This document shows positions 28,298 to 37,962 of a stretch of 64,000 nucleotides of DNA, piece after piece. The stretch spans positions 33,674 to 97,673 of the forward strand of contig CALSTB010000008.1 of NCBI GenBank assembly GCA_943789165.1. Direction: 5' to 3'. How positions within the stretch are numbered: the first letter of the stretch is position 1; every line of letters starts with the position of its first letter. The translations under genes were made by a program, and so were the position numbers. The notes under the pieces were generated by a model. It did no database searches, was not told the origin of the DNA, and was given only the letters and a program-made list of their open reading frames with translations. The DNA is from an uncultured Bacteroidia bacterium (lineage in GTDB: Bacteria; Bacteroidota; Bacteroidia; NS11-12g; UBA9320).

Positions 28298-28816
28298 TTA
28301 TGCGTTCTCAAATCCGTAATGACTTGAATACGATTTTAACTGCTTACGCAATCTACGTTTCGCTACGAAGATTCTAGTTTTAACGGTTCCAATTGGAATG
28401 TCTAATTCTTCAGCAATTTCATGATACTTAAAACCTTCCATGTTTAACTCAAAAGTGACTCTTAAGTCTTCAGGCAAGGTCTTAATAGCTTCTTGAATGT
28501 CTTCTGCTAAAAATTTATTTTCTCCATCGTTTTCAGTTGTATGATTTGTGGAGTCCAAGAAATAGGTATTGTCGGTTGTGTCAATAAATGTATTACGACG
28601 CATGATACGTCTGTAGTTATTGATAAAACTGTTACGCATTATCGTATATAACCAACCTTTTAGGTTTGTGCCTTCTTTAAATTTAGTTTGATAGGTCAGT
28701 GCCTTCAACATCGTTTCTTGAACCAAATCATTTGCATCTTCCGAGTTTTTAGTCAGCTGTAAAGCGTAACTATTTAGAGCGCGTTGTTCGTTGTGAATTT
28801 TTGATGATATGTCCAT
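28298..28816 (-). CDS. ECF-type RNA polymerase sigma factor
   Basis: 172 residues. Region 2 is at about residues 10-75 (DANDLVQETMLKAL, then GWLYTIMRNSFINNYRR) and region 4 at about 110-165 (TLPEDLRVTFEL, HEIAEELDIPIGTVKTRI, a clear helix-turn-helix). No anti-sigma gene is next to it, so control may be transcriptional or through a distant factor. Its own promoter and terminator make it a monocistronic unit. Similar stand-alone ECF factors are common in Bacteroidota; the regulon is unknown. Confidence 0.94.
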   Translation of the reverse strand: MDISSKIHNEQRALNSYALQLTKNSEDANDLVQETMLKALTYQTKFKEGTNLKGWLYTIMRNSFINNYRRIMRRNTFIDTTDNTYFLDSTNHTTENDGENKFLAEDIQEAIKTLPEDLRVTFELNMEGFKYHEIAEELDIPIGTVKTRIFVAKRRLRKQLKSYSSHYGFENA

Positions 28817-28835
28817 GTTTCTGTTATTTACTGTT

Positions 28836-28866
28836 CAAATATATATGAGATAGATGTATATACAAG
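28836..28866 (-). promoter_or_regulatory. Promoter of the ECF sigma factor gene
   Basis: On the minus strand, ACTTG (TTG at 28863-28865) is followed after exactly 19 nt by TATATTTG (28836-28843). This is a close match to the bacteroidete housekeeping consensus, and it lies 20 nt upstream of the ATG. Confidence 0.6.
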
Positions 28867-29127
28867 TAATTCTGTGTCTGGCTTGTGTTATGTTCCCAAA
28901 AACCGACTTAACTTATTGATTACGAGTGTTTAATAATCCTATAAAATATACTTATCGTACTATCTACTCTCCTTATTATTACAATTACCCCTCCATTTAT
29001 AGATGCCCGCCACATTAGCATTGTTTCGGAACATTTGTCATGTTTTAGTATTTCTTATACGAGATAATTTTGATGCAGGTTTCCACTTTGTCGATATTTG
29101 CCACAATTAATGACTGATATCGGTTAC

Positions 29128-29535
29128 ATGAAAGTATCTGTTTATAGAAAATCCCACTTCAATGCCGCGCACCGTTTGCATGTGCAGGACTGGTCGGAGG
29201 AAAAAAACAAAACTGTTTTTGGAAAGTGTAATATGCCTAATTATCACGGACACAATTATGTGATGGAAGTGAAGTTAACTGGAGAAATTGACCCCCAAAC
29301 GGGATATGTAATGGATTTGGGAATATTGAAGAGCATCATAAATGAAGAAGTGGTAGATCGTTATGACCACAGAAATTTAAACTTGGATATTCCTGAGTTT
29401 AAAACGTTAAACCCAACTGTTGAGAACATCGCAGTTGTTATTTTTAACCGATTACGAAAACGCATCGATGAACAACTTGTCCTTGGTTTACGTTTGTATG
29501 AGACTGAAAGAAATTTTGTTGATATAGAAGAGTAG
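29128..29535 (+). CDS. 6-pyruvoyl-tetrahydropterin synthase family protein
   Basis: 135 residues from the ATG at 29128, where the conserved sequence begins (KVSVYRKSHFNAAHRL); a frame from 29098 adds ten residues. Zinc ligands are in HFNAAHRL and YHGHNY, and the catalytic Cys is in FGKCNMPN. The segment GKCNMPNYHGHNY and the later DHRNLNLDIPEF resemble the tetrahydrobiopterin-type enzyme more than QueD of queuosine synthesis. It would act on 7,8-dihydroneopterin triphosphate, the product of FolE, which is encoded 2 nt downstream. The pathway end product (a tetrahydropterin or a queuosine precursor) is not settled. Confidence 0.92.
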   Translation: MKVSVYRKSHFNAAHRLHVQDWSEEKNKTVFGKCNMPNYHGHNYVMEVKLTGEIDPQTGYVMDLGILKSIINEEVVDRYDHRNLNLDIPEFKTLNPTVENIAVVIFNRLRKRIDEQLVLGLRLYETERNFVDIEE

Positions 29536-29537
29536 TT

Positions 29538-30152
29538 ATGGATGATAATACGAAAACACCCTTAAGGGCTGGCGCATTTGACCTGTCGGACAATGAAAAG
29601 ATTGCTAAAATCGAAAAACACGTTGAATCGATTTTGGACATATTGGGCATGGATTTAAAAGACGATAGTCTTTCCAAAACCCCACACAGAGTGGCCAAGA
29701 TGTACGTGAAGGAAATATTCAGCGGTTTGAATCCTAACAACAAGCCAGCGGTGACACTATTCGAAAACAAATACAAGTACAGCCAAATGTTGGTGGAAAA
29801 GGAGATCGCCTTATTCTCAACGTGCGAGCACCATCTTGTGCCTATTTATGGGAAAGCACACGTAGCTTATATTTCTAACGGAGAAGTAATTGGCTTGTCT
29901 AAAATCAACCGAATTGTACGCTATTACAGCAAAAGACCTCAGGTACAAGAACGACTTACCCGTCAAATCGCTGCAGAGTTACGCGAAACCTTAAAAACGG
30001 ATGACGTCGCTGTCGTGATTGACGCTACCCACATGTGTGTTGCAGCAAGAGGCGTTGAAGATGTTAATTCTTCCACCGTTACCGCCGACTTAAGTGGTCA
30101 GTTTCTGAAAGAAGCCACTCGAATGGAATTCCTGAGATACATCGGGTACTAA
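29538..30152 (+). CDS. folE: GTP cyclohydrolase I
   Basis: 204 residues. Catalyses GTP to 7,8-dihydroneopterin triphosphate, the first step of folate and pterin synthesis. Zinc ligands are in STCEHHLVP (Cys and His) and MCVAARGVED (Cys), and the motif IGLSKINRIV is present. The ATG is 2 nt after the stop of the PTPS gene, so both belong to one operon. Length is normal, with a non-conserved N-terminal 25 residues. Confidence 0.96.
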   Translation: MDDNTKTPLRAGAFDLSDNEKIAKIEKHVESILDILGMDLKDDSLSKTPHRVAKMYVKEIFSGLNPNNKPAVTLFENKYKYSQMLVEKEIALFSTCEHHLVPIYGKAHVAYISNGEVIGLSKINRIVRYYSKRPQVQERLTRQIAAELRETLKTDDVAVVIDATHMCVAARGVEDVNSSTVTADLSGQFLKEATRMEFLRYIGY

Positions 30153-30203
30153 TTTCCTCACTCACTTTTTTTGACTTTCTTTGTCCGAATGAATCATTTG
30201 GAT

Positions 30204-33200
30204 ATGCGAAACAGCTTCTTTGTTGTACTATTTATCACCATTTTTAGTACAAGTTTTGGCCAACAGGCAACTACTGAATTAAAAAATTACCAATCTACCA
30301 CCAACCAGTATTACTGGAAAAACAGAATACCAGTGGAAGGTTACTGGCAACAGGACGTTCATTACAAAATGGATGTCGTGGTTGACGACAAAGAGGAGTC
30401 GATCGGTGGCACTGAAACCTTAACATATTGGAACAATTCTCCAGACGAATTAACCAGAATCTATTTCCATTTATATCAAAACGCTTTTACACCAAATTCT
30501 TACTTGCATAGCATGCGCGAAGCGGATAAGATTAAATCTGTTTTTGGCGAGCATGAACGCAAAGGTGTCAATACAATCATCAACTCTTTATCCGTGAACG
30601 GTAAAGCAATGGCATATACCATCGACAACTCCATTATGTATGTGGATTTGGCGCAACCGTTAAAACCAAATAGTGGTCTACGGATCGACATTAACTTCAA
30701 GACTTTTTGGGATAAAGACGACGGTGGAAATATCCGAAGAAGAATGAAAACCTTCCGTCATGGAGGCGAAAACGATAATAGTTTCTTGCATTTTGACGGG
30801 GTACACTGGTATCCACGGGTTTCGGTGTATGACCGCAAATTTGGTTGGACTACCGATCAACATTTGGGAAAGGAATTCTATGGTGATTACGGCGTATTCG
30901 AAGTCAACCTAACCTTTCCAAACCAATATGTAGTTGAAGCCACAGGTGAACTGCAAAACACCAGTGAGGTGTATCCAGGAGACCTACGACAAAAACTCGA
31001 TATCAGTAATTTCAAAACCCCATCCAAGACGTATTCAAATCCGATTACGCCAGATGGATCCACTAAGACTTGGAGGTTTAAAGCCGTTAACGTCCACGAT
31101 TTTGCGTTTACCGCAGATCCAACGTATCGAATAGGAGAAGTCATTTGGAATGACATTAAGTGTATTGCACTTGCTCAAGAAGAACACGCCCATCAATGGC
31201 AACCTTCTGCTCAGTTTGTAGCTGATGTGGTAAAAACATACTCAGAGAAAGTTGGGATGTTTGCCTATCCAAAAATGATTGCGGCTGACGCAAGAGATGG
31301 CATGGAGTATCCAATGTTGACGCTAGACGGCGGTTCCTTTCCTGGACATAAAGGCTTAATAGCCCACGAGGTTGGACATAACTGGTTTTTTGGCATGGTT
31401 GGAAACAACGAAACATACCGAGCTTCACTCGATGAAGGATTTACCCAGTTTCTTACTGCCATGTCGTTAAAGTCGATTGACGGAGTTAATTACACACCCA
31501 ATTACCGAGACGACCAATCTGTATACTTTGGGTATATGGCACACGCCACAAACGACAATACAGCACGTCTAAATATCCACTCAGATCATTTTAATTCAGC
31601 CGCAAGACACGGAGGTGGATATGGTCAAGTATATTATAAAACGGCAACCATGCTCTACAATTTACAATACGTATTGGGAGATGAGTTGTTCGAGAAAGCG
31701 TTCTCAAATTATTTCAACCAATGGAAGATTTGTCATCCGTACTGGGAGGATTTTAGAAACTCGATCATTCAGTACACCGATGTGGATTTGAATTGGTTTT
31801 TTGACGATTGGATTGAAAACAATTCTTTTATCGATTACAACATCAAGTCTGTGAAGAAAAAAGATGGAAACAAATATGCCATCACATTCGAGCGTATCGG
31901 TGATCCAATGCCAATTGACTTTACCGTGATTGATAAGGCAGGTAAAATGCATCATTACTATATCCCCAATACGTATTTCATTAAAAAGACTGGAGCTACT
32001 GTCTTGCCAAAATGGACTGGCTGGGATTTGGTAAATCAAACCTATACAGCGGAAGTTGAAATACCTGGAGGTGTTAAAGATGTCATCATTGACATCACAG
32101 GGAGAATGGCAGACATTAACCGACTGAACAACAGCAAGAAAATGCCTGTTTATTGGACATACGACAAACTGCAATACGGGCCTGTAAGTTTTAGAAAATA
32201 CGTCGCTAAATACAGAGTTGATGCTTGGTACAACGCAATTGATGGAATCAAAGTAGGGGGCAAGTTTTCTGGAAACTATTTCAACTACAAACATTTAATT
32301 GAAGCTCGTGCTTTCTATAATACTGGTGTGCAGTTCTCTGGTACTGATGAAGCAACCGTCGACAATCGCGATGCCTTCTCTTACACCGTTGGGTATAAAA
32401 CGAGAGTTGCCAAACACGCCAATCTTGGTCTTTCTTCAAAATGGATGGCCGGATGGATGTATCACACAATTGGTATCGATCGCCAGACTGATAAAGGCAT
32501 GTTCGTTTTGGATTTTGCCAGTGCAGACAGAAGAAATTCAAGCTACCTGTTGTATCCGGAGTTTGCGAATAATGGGTTAGACAATTGGGTTAACTTAGGC
32601 TTTACCAGAAACTATAAACAGTTTAACGGTGGAGGTACCTTGGTTTTTAAGGCTCAAGCACCAATCATATTTTCTGACTATGCGTATTCTAGCGTTTCTG
32701 CGGAGTTAAAGAACAACCAAAATTTGAAAAAGATGGTACTTAAAACCAGAGCATTTGCTCAGTTTTTATCTGGTTCTAACATCGCGCCAGAGGCCATGTT
32801 ACAGCTTAGCGGAGCGAACACATATGAACTAATGAGCAATCGTTATTCACGTGCCATTGGTTGGTTAAGTCCTGAGCAAATGATTCATAGTCGCGATGGA
32901 AACAATGTACACCAAGGAGGCGGGCTCAATTTAAGAGGGTATTCAGGAGTTGCAGCAACAAATATTCAAGGAACGGATACATTCTTTAGTTACGCGGGTA
33001 GGAGTGGAGCAGCGATTAACGCGGAACTTGATTTTGGGAACTATATCAACCCAAAACTGGGTAAAGTTGGCAAAGTCGTTCAGATCAATCCATATCTATT
33101 CACGGATTTAGGTGTGTTGGGAGTACGAGATGATTTAACAAGTGGGTTGAGAATGGATGCTGGCGTTGGGGCAAACTTTGCTCTACAGTTTAATAGAAGA

Positions 33201-33323
33201 TTCTCTGGAACCAAGCCTTTAAATATTAGGGTTGATTTGCCTTTTTTCCTAAATAGAATTCCTGAAGAACAGACAGAATATGTTCAAATGCGTTATGTAT
33301 TTGGCATCAACCGTGCATTCTAA
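30204..33323 (+). CDS. M1 family metallopeptidase fused to an Omp85-like outer membrane barrel
   Basis: 1039 residues from the ATG at 30204 (signal peptide [19 protein letters not shown]). Residues about 30-600 are an M1 aminopeptidase unit with zinc motif H388-E-V-G-H392 and E411 (HEXXH-x18-E). I do not see a clean GAMEN motif; DGMEYPML occupies that place. Residues about 640-1039 are beta-rich, contain an L6-like motif LRGYSG at 910-915 and end in FGINRAF, as Omp85-superfamily barrels do. I infer a peptidase held at the outer membrane by its own barrel. A LolD-like ATPase gene follows after 2 nt. Confidence 0.88.
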   Translation: MRNSFFVVLFITIFSTSFGQQATTELKNYQSTTNQYYWKNRIPVEGYWQQDVHYKMDVVVDDKEESIGGTETLTYWNNSPDELTRIYFHLYQNAFTPNSYLHSMREADKIKSVFGEHERKGVNTIINSLSVNGKAMAYTIDNSIMYVDLAQPLKPNSGLRIDINFKTFWDKDDGGNIRRRMKTFRHGGENDNSFLHFDGVHWYPRVSVYDRKFGWTTDQHLGKEFYGDYGVFEVNLTFPNQYVVEATGELQNTSEVYPGDLRQKLDISNFKTPSKTYSNPITPDGSTKTWRFKAVNVHDFAFTADPTYRIGEVIWNDIKCIALAQEEHAHQWQPSAQFVADVVKTYSEKVGMFAYPKMIAADARDGMEYPMLTLDGGSFPGHKGLIAHEVGHNWFFGMVGNNETYRASLDEGFTQFLTAMSLKSIDGVNYTPNYRDDQSVYFGYMAHATNDNTARLNIHSDHFNSAARHGGGYGQVYYKTATMLYNLQYVLGDELFEKAFSNYFNQWKICHPYWEDFRNSIIQYTDVDLNWFFDDWIENNSFIDYNIKSVKKKDGNKYAITFERIGDPMPIDFTVIDKAGKMHHYYIPNTYFIKKTGATVLPKWTGWDLVNQTYTAEVEIPGGVKDVIIDITGRMADINRLNNSKKMPVYWTYDKLQYGPVSFRKYVAKYRVDAWYNAIDGIKVGGKFSGNYFNYKHLIEARAFYNTGVQFSGTDEATVDNRDAFSYTVGYKTRVAKHANLGLSSKWMAGWMYHTIGIDRQTDKGMFVLDFASADRRNSSYLLYPEFANNGLDNWVNLGFTRNYKQFNGGGTLVFKAQAPIIFSDYAYSSVSAELKNNQNLKKMVLKTRAFAQFLSGSNIAPEAMLQLSGANTYELMSNRYSRAIGWLSPEQMIHSRDGNNVHQGGGLNLRGYSGVAATNIQGTDTFFSYAGRSGAAINAELDFGNYINPKLGKVGKVVQINPYLFTDLGVLGVRDDLTSGLRMDAGVGANFALQFNRRFSGTKPLNIRVDLPFFLNRIPEEQTEYVQMRYVFGINRAF

Positions 33324-33325
33324 AA

Positions 33326-33979
33326 ATGATTCAACTAAAAGGAATTCATAAACGCTTTGGATCGGTTCAAGTCCTAAACGGAATTGACCTCGAAGTACAG
33401 GCCTCCGAAGTAGTAAGCATTGTAGGTGCGTCTGGAGCAGGGAAAACAACACTGCTTCAAATCATTGGCACACTCGATACCCCTGACGAAGGTCAGGTGT
33501 TTTACAACGACAAAGATGTTTCCGCCTTATCAGCTAAAAACCTGGCACAATTCCGCAATGAAAACATTGGATTCATTTTTCAATTTCACCATCTCTTGCC
33601 AGAATTTACTGCGCTTGAAAACGTCTGTATTCCTGCTTATATCGCGAAAAAAACCAAAGCTGAAAGTGAATCAAGAGCGAAAGAGTTGTTGGATTTTCTT
33701 GGATTGTCGCATAGGTTAGACCACAAGCCAAATCAAATGAGTGGTGGTGAGCAACAAAGGGTTGCGGTGGCTAGAGCATTGATGAACAAACCGATGGTTA
33801 TTCTTGCGGACGAACCTTCTGGTAACCTAGACACGGAAAACGCCAATGACTTACACCAGCTGTTCTTCGACTTACGCGATGAATTCAAACAAACCTTTGT
33901 TATAGTTACCCATAACCAAGAATTGGCCAATAGCGCCGACAGAAAAATTGTCATGAAAGATGGGCAATTAATGCCTTAA
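33326..33979 (+). CDS. lolD: LolD-like ABC transporter ATP-binding protein
   Basis: 217 residues. Walker A is GASGAGKTT, the signature is MSGGEQQR and Walker B is [13 protein letters not shown]. The sequence is of the LolD/MacB class that powers lipoprotein release from the inner membrane. No permease gene is adjacent; in Bacteroidota LolD-like genes are often unlinked to LolCE. It starts 2 nt after the M1-barrel gene, so it is cotranscribed. Its stop overlaps the stop of the convergent barrel gene by 4 nt. The gene symbol is by family and not certain. Confidence 0.88.
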   Translation: MIQLKGIHKRFGSVQVLNGIDLEVQASEVVSIVGASGAGKTTLLQIIGTLDTPDEGQVFYNDKDVSALSAKNLAQFRNENIGFIFQFHHLLPEFTALENVCIPAYIAKKTKAESESRAKELLDFLGLSHRLDHKPNQMSGGEQQRVAVARALMNKPMVILADEPSGNLDTENANDLHQLFFDLRDEFKQTFVIVTHNQELANSADRKIVMKDGQLMP

Positions 33980-35103
33980 AATGCTTCCCCAATGTGGAAG
34001 TAAAAGCCCATACCTTCGGAAGTGAAAGCTACGTCTAATCTATTGTAGACGTCTTTTTTAGGAAAAATTAAAAACCTCGGACCAGCTCCCGCCGCCCATC
34101 GAATCGGAGCATCTTGGTATTGGTCGATTGAAGGGAATACACTTCCAATGGCCGCGAAGGTCGAGAGGCCCCATCGCTTTGCAAACGAAACTGGTAACAT
34201 GCGATATTCCACTTGTCCAGCAATCATTTTTTTATCTCGATACCTGCCTAGGTAATAGCCACGCATCAACCTTTCTCCTCCCATGAGTGCTAATTCGTTG
34301 AAGGGAACATCGCCATCACTAAATTGGCCGTAAATATGTGTTGCCAATACATTACGTTCTTTCACAGGATGATAGAAACGAAAATCGGTGAACAAGGTAT
34401 TGAAGGTGTAGGTACTTCCCCAAGCAGTGTTACTGCCCAAATAAGCCACTTCCATGTATTTACCATGTCGAGGGTTTAACACGTTGTGAATGTTGTCGTA
34501 CAACAGTCCCCAGCCTAAAGAGAGGTTCGCAGAACCATTACTTCCCCTTGGTATTCCAAGAATTTGTTGATTGCCTTCCCATTCAAAATTTACCCGACTT
34601 AAACGCTGAAAATCTAATTCAAACCCTGTAAATACGGATGGAGCAATCTGTCTTAAAATGCGTTCTCTAAATCTAAATTCCCGTGTATCAACCACTACGT
34701 GTTCATCGGCCACCGTCTTGGGTCCGATACCGAAATAGGTAATCGGAAAGTTTTGGAAGCGCATTTCACCCAAAAAGAAAAAGGTATTCTTATCGGTATA
34801 TAAGGCGTGTTCTAAAACGGTTCCATATTGCTGTGCGAGTGTAACAAATGAGAAGGTTTTTAACTCTGACAGTCGGTTGGCAGTATCTTGTTTGGCGCGG
34901 TAAACAAGTAATCCGCTTATACCAACTTCCCAATTGGTTTCAGGTGCAAAAGCCAAAGTGGGATAAGCGATGAATTTTGGTTTGGCTGGTGGACTCGTAT
35001 CCATCAGTGTATGTTTCAGGTATTTTACCAAAATGTTTTGACTGAAAACAGGCTGAGAACACATCAATAAAACGAAAAGAGAACAGAGGGTTTTTAATGG
35101 CAT
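33976..35103 (-). CDS. Omp85-like (BamA/TamA superfamily) outer membrane barrel protein
   Basis: 375 residues with the signal peptide [21 protein letters not shown]. There are no POTRA domains; the body is a beta-barrel with an L6-like motif MRGYYLG near residue 280 and a C-terminal aromatic residue (YFHIGEAF). POTRA-less Omp85-like proteins are common in Bacteroidota and their function is poorly known. It is the last gene of a minus-strand run (zinc ribbon, DUF6090, HEAT-like, barrel), overlapping the previous gene by one base. Confidence 0.85.
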   Translation of the reverse strand: MPLKTLCSLFVLLMCSQPVFSQNILVKYLKHTLMDTSPPAKPKFIAYPTLAFAPETNWEVGISGLLVYRAKQDTANRLSELKTFSFVTLAQQYGTVLEHALYTDKNTFFFLGEMRFQNFPITYFGIGPKTVADEHVVVDTREFRFRERILRQIAPSVFTGFELDFQRLSRVNFEWEGNQQILGIPRGSNGSANLSLGWGLLYDNIHNVLNPRHGKYMEVAYLGSNTAWGSTYTFNTLFTDFRFYHPVKERNVLATHIYGQFSDGDVPFNELALMGGERLMRGYYLGRYRDKKMIAGQVEYRMLPVSFAKRWGLSTFAAIGSVFPSIDQYQDAPIRWAAGAGPRFLIFPKKDVYNRLDVAFTSEGMGFYFHIGEAF

Positions 35104-35645
35104 TATTTCCAGGTGCGGTTAAGTATTTTTACAGCCCTATTTTGAAATCCTGTACTTTCTTCACTTAGATTTTCAGTAATACAAGCATCTAGTTCAGGAT
35201 AGAGTTCTGGGTAGGTTTGTGCAAGATTATAAAGAGTGGTCATGGCAAAAACTCGAATAGCTATGGCATTCGAGCGGTCTTGTAGATGTTTAAAGGCGGT
35301 ATCAACCACAAAGCCAGCCTGATCTTCGGTGAAAGTAGTCCGTTGAAACATCCTGAAAATACAGCGTTTAACAGCGTCATGGCAGTCAGTATTGAGCTTT
35401 TCAACCAGCCTGTCGATAAAGGGAATCACAATAGTTGGATTCATATCAGATATGTACCGTATGATTTCCGAGGTAGTTTGAGCAAGTTTGTCTTTACCAG
35501 AAATAATGAAGTCGAACAAAATGGCAATCGCCTCATCGTCCTTGTGATGCTCTTCTGCAAATCGCTGCCAAAAAGATTTATGTCCACCACGTAAAATCTC
35601 TTCTCTGAGTTTATCTTCAAGATCGATATTGCGTGTATTAGTCAT
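35103..35645 (-). CDS. HEAT-like repeat protein, unknown
   Basis: 180 residues, all alpha, with repeated helical pairs (for example AIAIRVFAMTTLYNLAQTYP and VKRCIFRMFQRTTF), consistent with a short HEAT-type solenoid. No signal peptide is seen, so it is likely cytoplasmic. It probably serves protein-protein contacts. The ATG overlaps the downstream end of the DUF6090 reading frame by 8 nt (ATGACTAA), which supports operon structure and the extended DUF6090 frame. Confidence 0.75.
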   Translation of the reverse strand: MTNTRNIDLEDKLREEILRGGHKSFWQRFAEEHHKDDEAIAILFDFIISGKDKLAQTTSEIIRYISDMNPTIVIPFIDRLVEKLNTDCHDAVKRCIFRMFQRTTFTEDQAGFVVDTAFKHLQDRSNAIAIRVFAMTTLYNLAQTYPELYPELDACITENLSEESTGFQNRAVKILNRTWK

Positions 35646-36324
35646 TACTTCGACGATTCAAATCAGCAATGAGTTTTTCTCCTTCGGTAACAAACGATTG
35701 GAGCATAGAACCATAATTTGAATCCACCAAGATTTTATGGTGCAACAGTCGATTACGAGTGGCGGTATTAGCCAGAATGTCATCAATCATCTGGGGCGTT
35801 ACGTTTCCTTTAAGGAATTGTTCGTACTAGTCATAATGATCTCGGTAATAATTGATTGTGGTAACTACATCGTCGTTGATTAAGCTCGAAATGGTTTCAT
35901 TGGCTCGAATAAATACGGCATAAAACAAGTCAATATCGATAATGGTACTGTCAGACGCTGTATGGTTGTTTGCTCTGAAATTACGCAACATATTAAGTCC
36001 ACGGTCACGTATGGTCATGTCTCGAAAACTTGTGTTTAAAGCAAAACACGTTTTGCAATTACGGATACTGTCGGCAGAGATTGTAGTGTCAAAGATGGTC
36101 TCAAGATATTGGGCTTTCATTTTAACAAACTTCATGTTTGCCTTGGCTTCGGCAACATTTAATTCCAAATCATGTTTCACGATAGAAATGATGTTGTTAA
36201 GTTCACGCTTACCCTTGCGCATGTCATTCCTATTGTTGATTTGTAAAGCAATGAGAATTCCAATAGTGACATACACAATTTCCTTCAGGCCTTCTGACAA
36301 TATTTTTTTCAAACGCCCAGCCAT
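35638..36324 (-). pseudogene. DUF6090-type membrane protein interrupted by an in-frame TAG
   Basis: The frame starts at ATG 36322-36324 with one membrane helix (EIVYVTIGILIALQINN, the DUF6090 hallmark) and a periplasmic-side helical domain. A TAG at 35827-35829 ends it at residue 165. The same frame continues without gap for another 62 codons (YEQFLKGNVTPQMIDDI and so on) to TAA at 35638-35640, where it overlaps the ATG of the next gene. DUF6090 proteins are normally about 230 residues, matching the extended frame of 228. CAG to TAG is the simplest change. Function of the family is unknown. Either a real nonsense mutation or a base-call error. Confidence 0.7.
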
Positions 36325-36325
36325 T

Positions 36326-36595
36326 TTAGTGTGTGATTTTACAAGTCGGACAGCTATACCCGTCGTTTCCTTTCTTTAAGGTAATACCACTCACGCGCTC
36401 CACGACAAATTTTTGAATGAAGCTATGGTTGGCTTCATGGTTGTTGACGTCAATTTGTTTGTCGGCATACATTTCTCGAATAACGTTGTCGTATTCTTGG
36501 TTACCCCAACAATTGGGACAAAGGCCTTCTGGTGCGGGTGAAGTTTCCGTTTTGGGTTTGTTGAAATATTGGGTTAGGTTATCTATAATCGACAT
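36326..36595 (-). CDS. Small four-cysteine zinc-ribbon protein, unknown
   Basis: 89 residues from the ATG at 36593-36595. Two CxxC pairs are present: CPNCWGNQEY near residue 25 and CPTC near the C-terminus, consistent with a structural zinc site. The CPNCWGxQEY form recurs in small bacteroidete proteins of unknown role. It is cytoplasmic by composition. It is the first gene of the run that continues with the DUF6090, HEAT-like and barrel genes, one nucleotide apart from the DUF6090 gene. Confidence 0.7.
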   Translation of the reverse strand: MSIIDNLTQYFNKPKTETSPAPEGLCPNCWGNQEYDNVIREMYADKQIDVNNHEANHSFIQKFVVERVSGITLKKGNDGYSCPTCKITH

Positions 36596-36665
36596 CAATT
36601 GAATACTATTTTTGAGTGTCAAATATAAACGGATTGGCTTGTCAATCCAACGGTATCTTCAAGCC

Positions 36666-37916
36666 CTACGAATGTGCTTGGACGAAGTTTTTATTCGGAA
36701 ATTCAAATAGTTCCAGGTCAAAATAGGAAACAGAGGATACAATGTGATCGAAGATGTCAGACATAATATGTTCGTAGTTTTCCCATCGCTTATCGGCACT
36801 AAAGGCATACAATTCTAACGGCCAGCCTTGACCGGTTGGTTCCAATTGGCGCACCATTAAGGTCATGTCTTTGTTAATGGCGGGATGGTTTTTTAAATAC
36901 GCTTCTAGGTATTTGCGGAACAACCCAATGTTGGTCAAGTTTCTTCCATTGATTGGGGTGTTTTTGTCAATTTCGTTTAGCGTATTGAACTTGTCTATGT
37001 CACTTTGCTTAGTCGTGATATAGTTTGAAATCAACTGAATCGACTTCAATCGTTCAATATCTTCTTGTTTCAAAAAGCGTACGCTGTCCTGTTTGATTTT
37101 AACCGATCGCTTAATCCGACGTCCTTCACTTTCGGTCATGCCTCTCCAGTTCTTAAATGAATCAGATATTAAGGCATAGGTAGGAATAGTTGTAATCGTC
37201 TTGTCGAAGTTTTGCACTTTTACAGTCGCCAAATTGATTTCAATTACATCGCCATCGGCTCCGTACTTTTCGAAAGTGATCCAATCCCCAATGCGCACCA
37301 TATCGTTTATCGACACTTGAATACTCGCTACAAACCCTAAAATAGTATCTTTAAAGATGAGGAGAATAACGGCAGAGGCTGCTCCGAGTCCGGTAATGAA
37401 GTTTAGAAACGGAATGCTGGTGAGGATAGCAAACACTGAAGTCAGGCCAATAATCCATGCGAAAATCATGAACACCTGGCTGTAACTATCTATTGGTTTG
37501 TCTTTTAAATTTGGTTGTGTCTTGAAATAGTCTTCAAGAGATTTAAGAACACTTCTTACAATGATGAGGATTAATATAACACCACAAACTTTCAAACCTT
37601 TGTCCCAATAGGCTATGTATGGCTTAAAATCTGTAAAGACATATGGCGTAACCTTAAAGGCAAGGATAAGCGGTAAAATATGAGCAAGGTTTTTAGGAAC
37701 TTTATTTTTGACCAATAGATCGTCCAAGTGGGTTTTGGTCTTAACCGAAAACTTGGTAATGATGTAAATAAATAGCTTTGTCAAGGCATAATCCAATAGC
37801 CAAATTAATCCAAGAATGAGGATTAATGAGACGACAAGATTCGTATATTGAGCAGATTGTTCGCTAAAGCCAAGCGATAAAAGCGCTTCGTATAAGACGT
37901 GACTGATTTTTTTCAA
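36666..37916 (-). CDS. Mechanosensitive ion channel, MscS superfamily (YbdG-like)
   Basis: 416 residues with a TTG start. Several TM helices lie in the first 190 residues, then the pore-lining helix region (ITGLGAASAVILLIFKDTILGF) and the MscS beta domain (NDMVRIGDWITF). The long C-terminal cytosolic domain and WRGMTESEGRRIKRS motif match the YbdG/MscM group. It releases solutes on hypo-osmotic shock. It stands alone between two minus-strand units. Confidence 0.92.
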   Translation of the reverse strand: MKKISHVLYEALLSLGFSEQSAQYTNLVVSLILILGLIWLLDYALTKLFIYIITKFSVKTKTHLDDLLVKNKVPKNLAHILPLILAFKVTPYVFTDFKPYIAYWDKGLKVCGVILILIIVRSVLKSLEDYFKTQPNLKDKPIDSYSQVFMIFAWIIGLTSVFAILTSIPFLNFITGLGAASAVILLIFKDTILGFVASIQVSINDMVRIGDWITFEKYGADGDVIEINLATVKVQNFDKTITTIPTYALISDSFKNWRGMTESEGRRIKRSVKIKQDSVRFLKQEDIERLKSIQLISNYITTKQSDIDKFNTLNEIDKNTPINGRNLTNIGLFRKYLEAYLKNHPAINKDMTLMVRQLEPTGQGWPLELYAFSADKRWENYEHIMSDIFDHIVSSVSYFDLELFEFPNKNFVQAHS

Positions 37917-37962
37917 AAGTGTGAAACTGTTTCTGCAAAGGTATCAAAAGATGTAAGGTCTT

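Noticed and set aside
35827..35829. Stop codon reassignment (TAG read as Gln)
   Set aside because: Stops of all three kinds end genes normally in the window, and only isolated genes carry internal stops.
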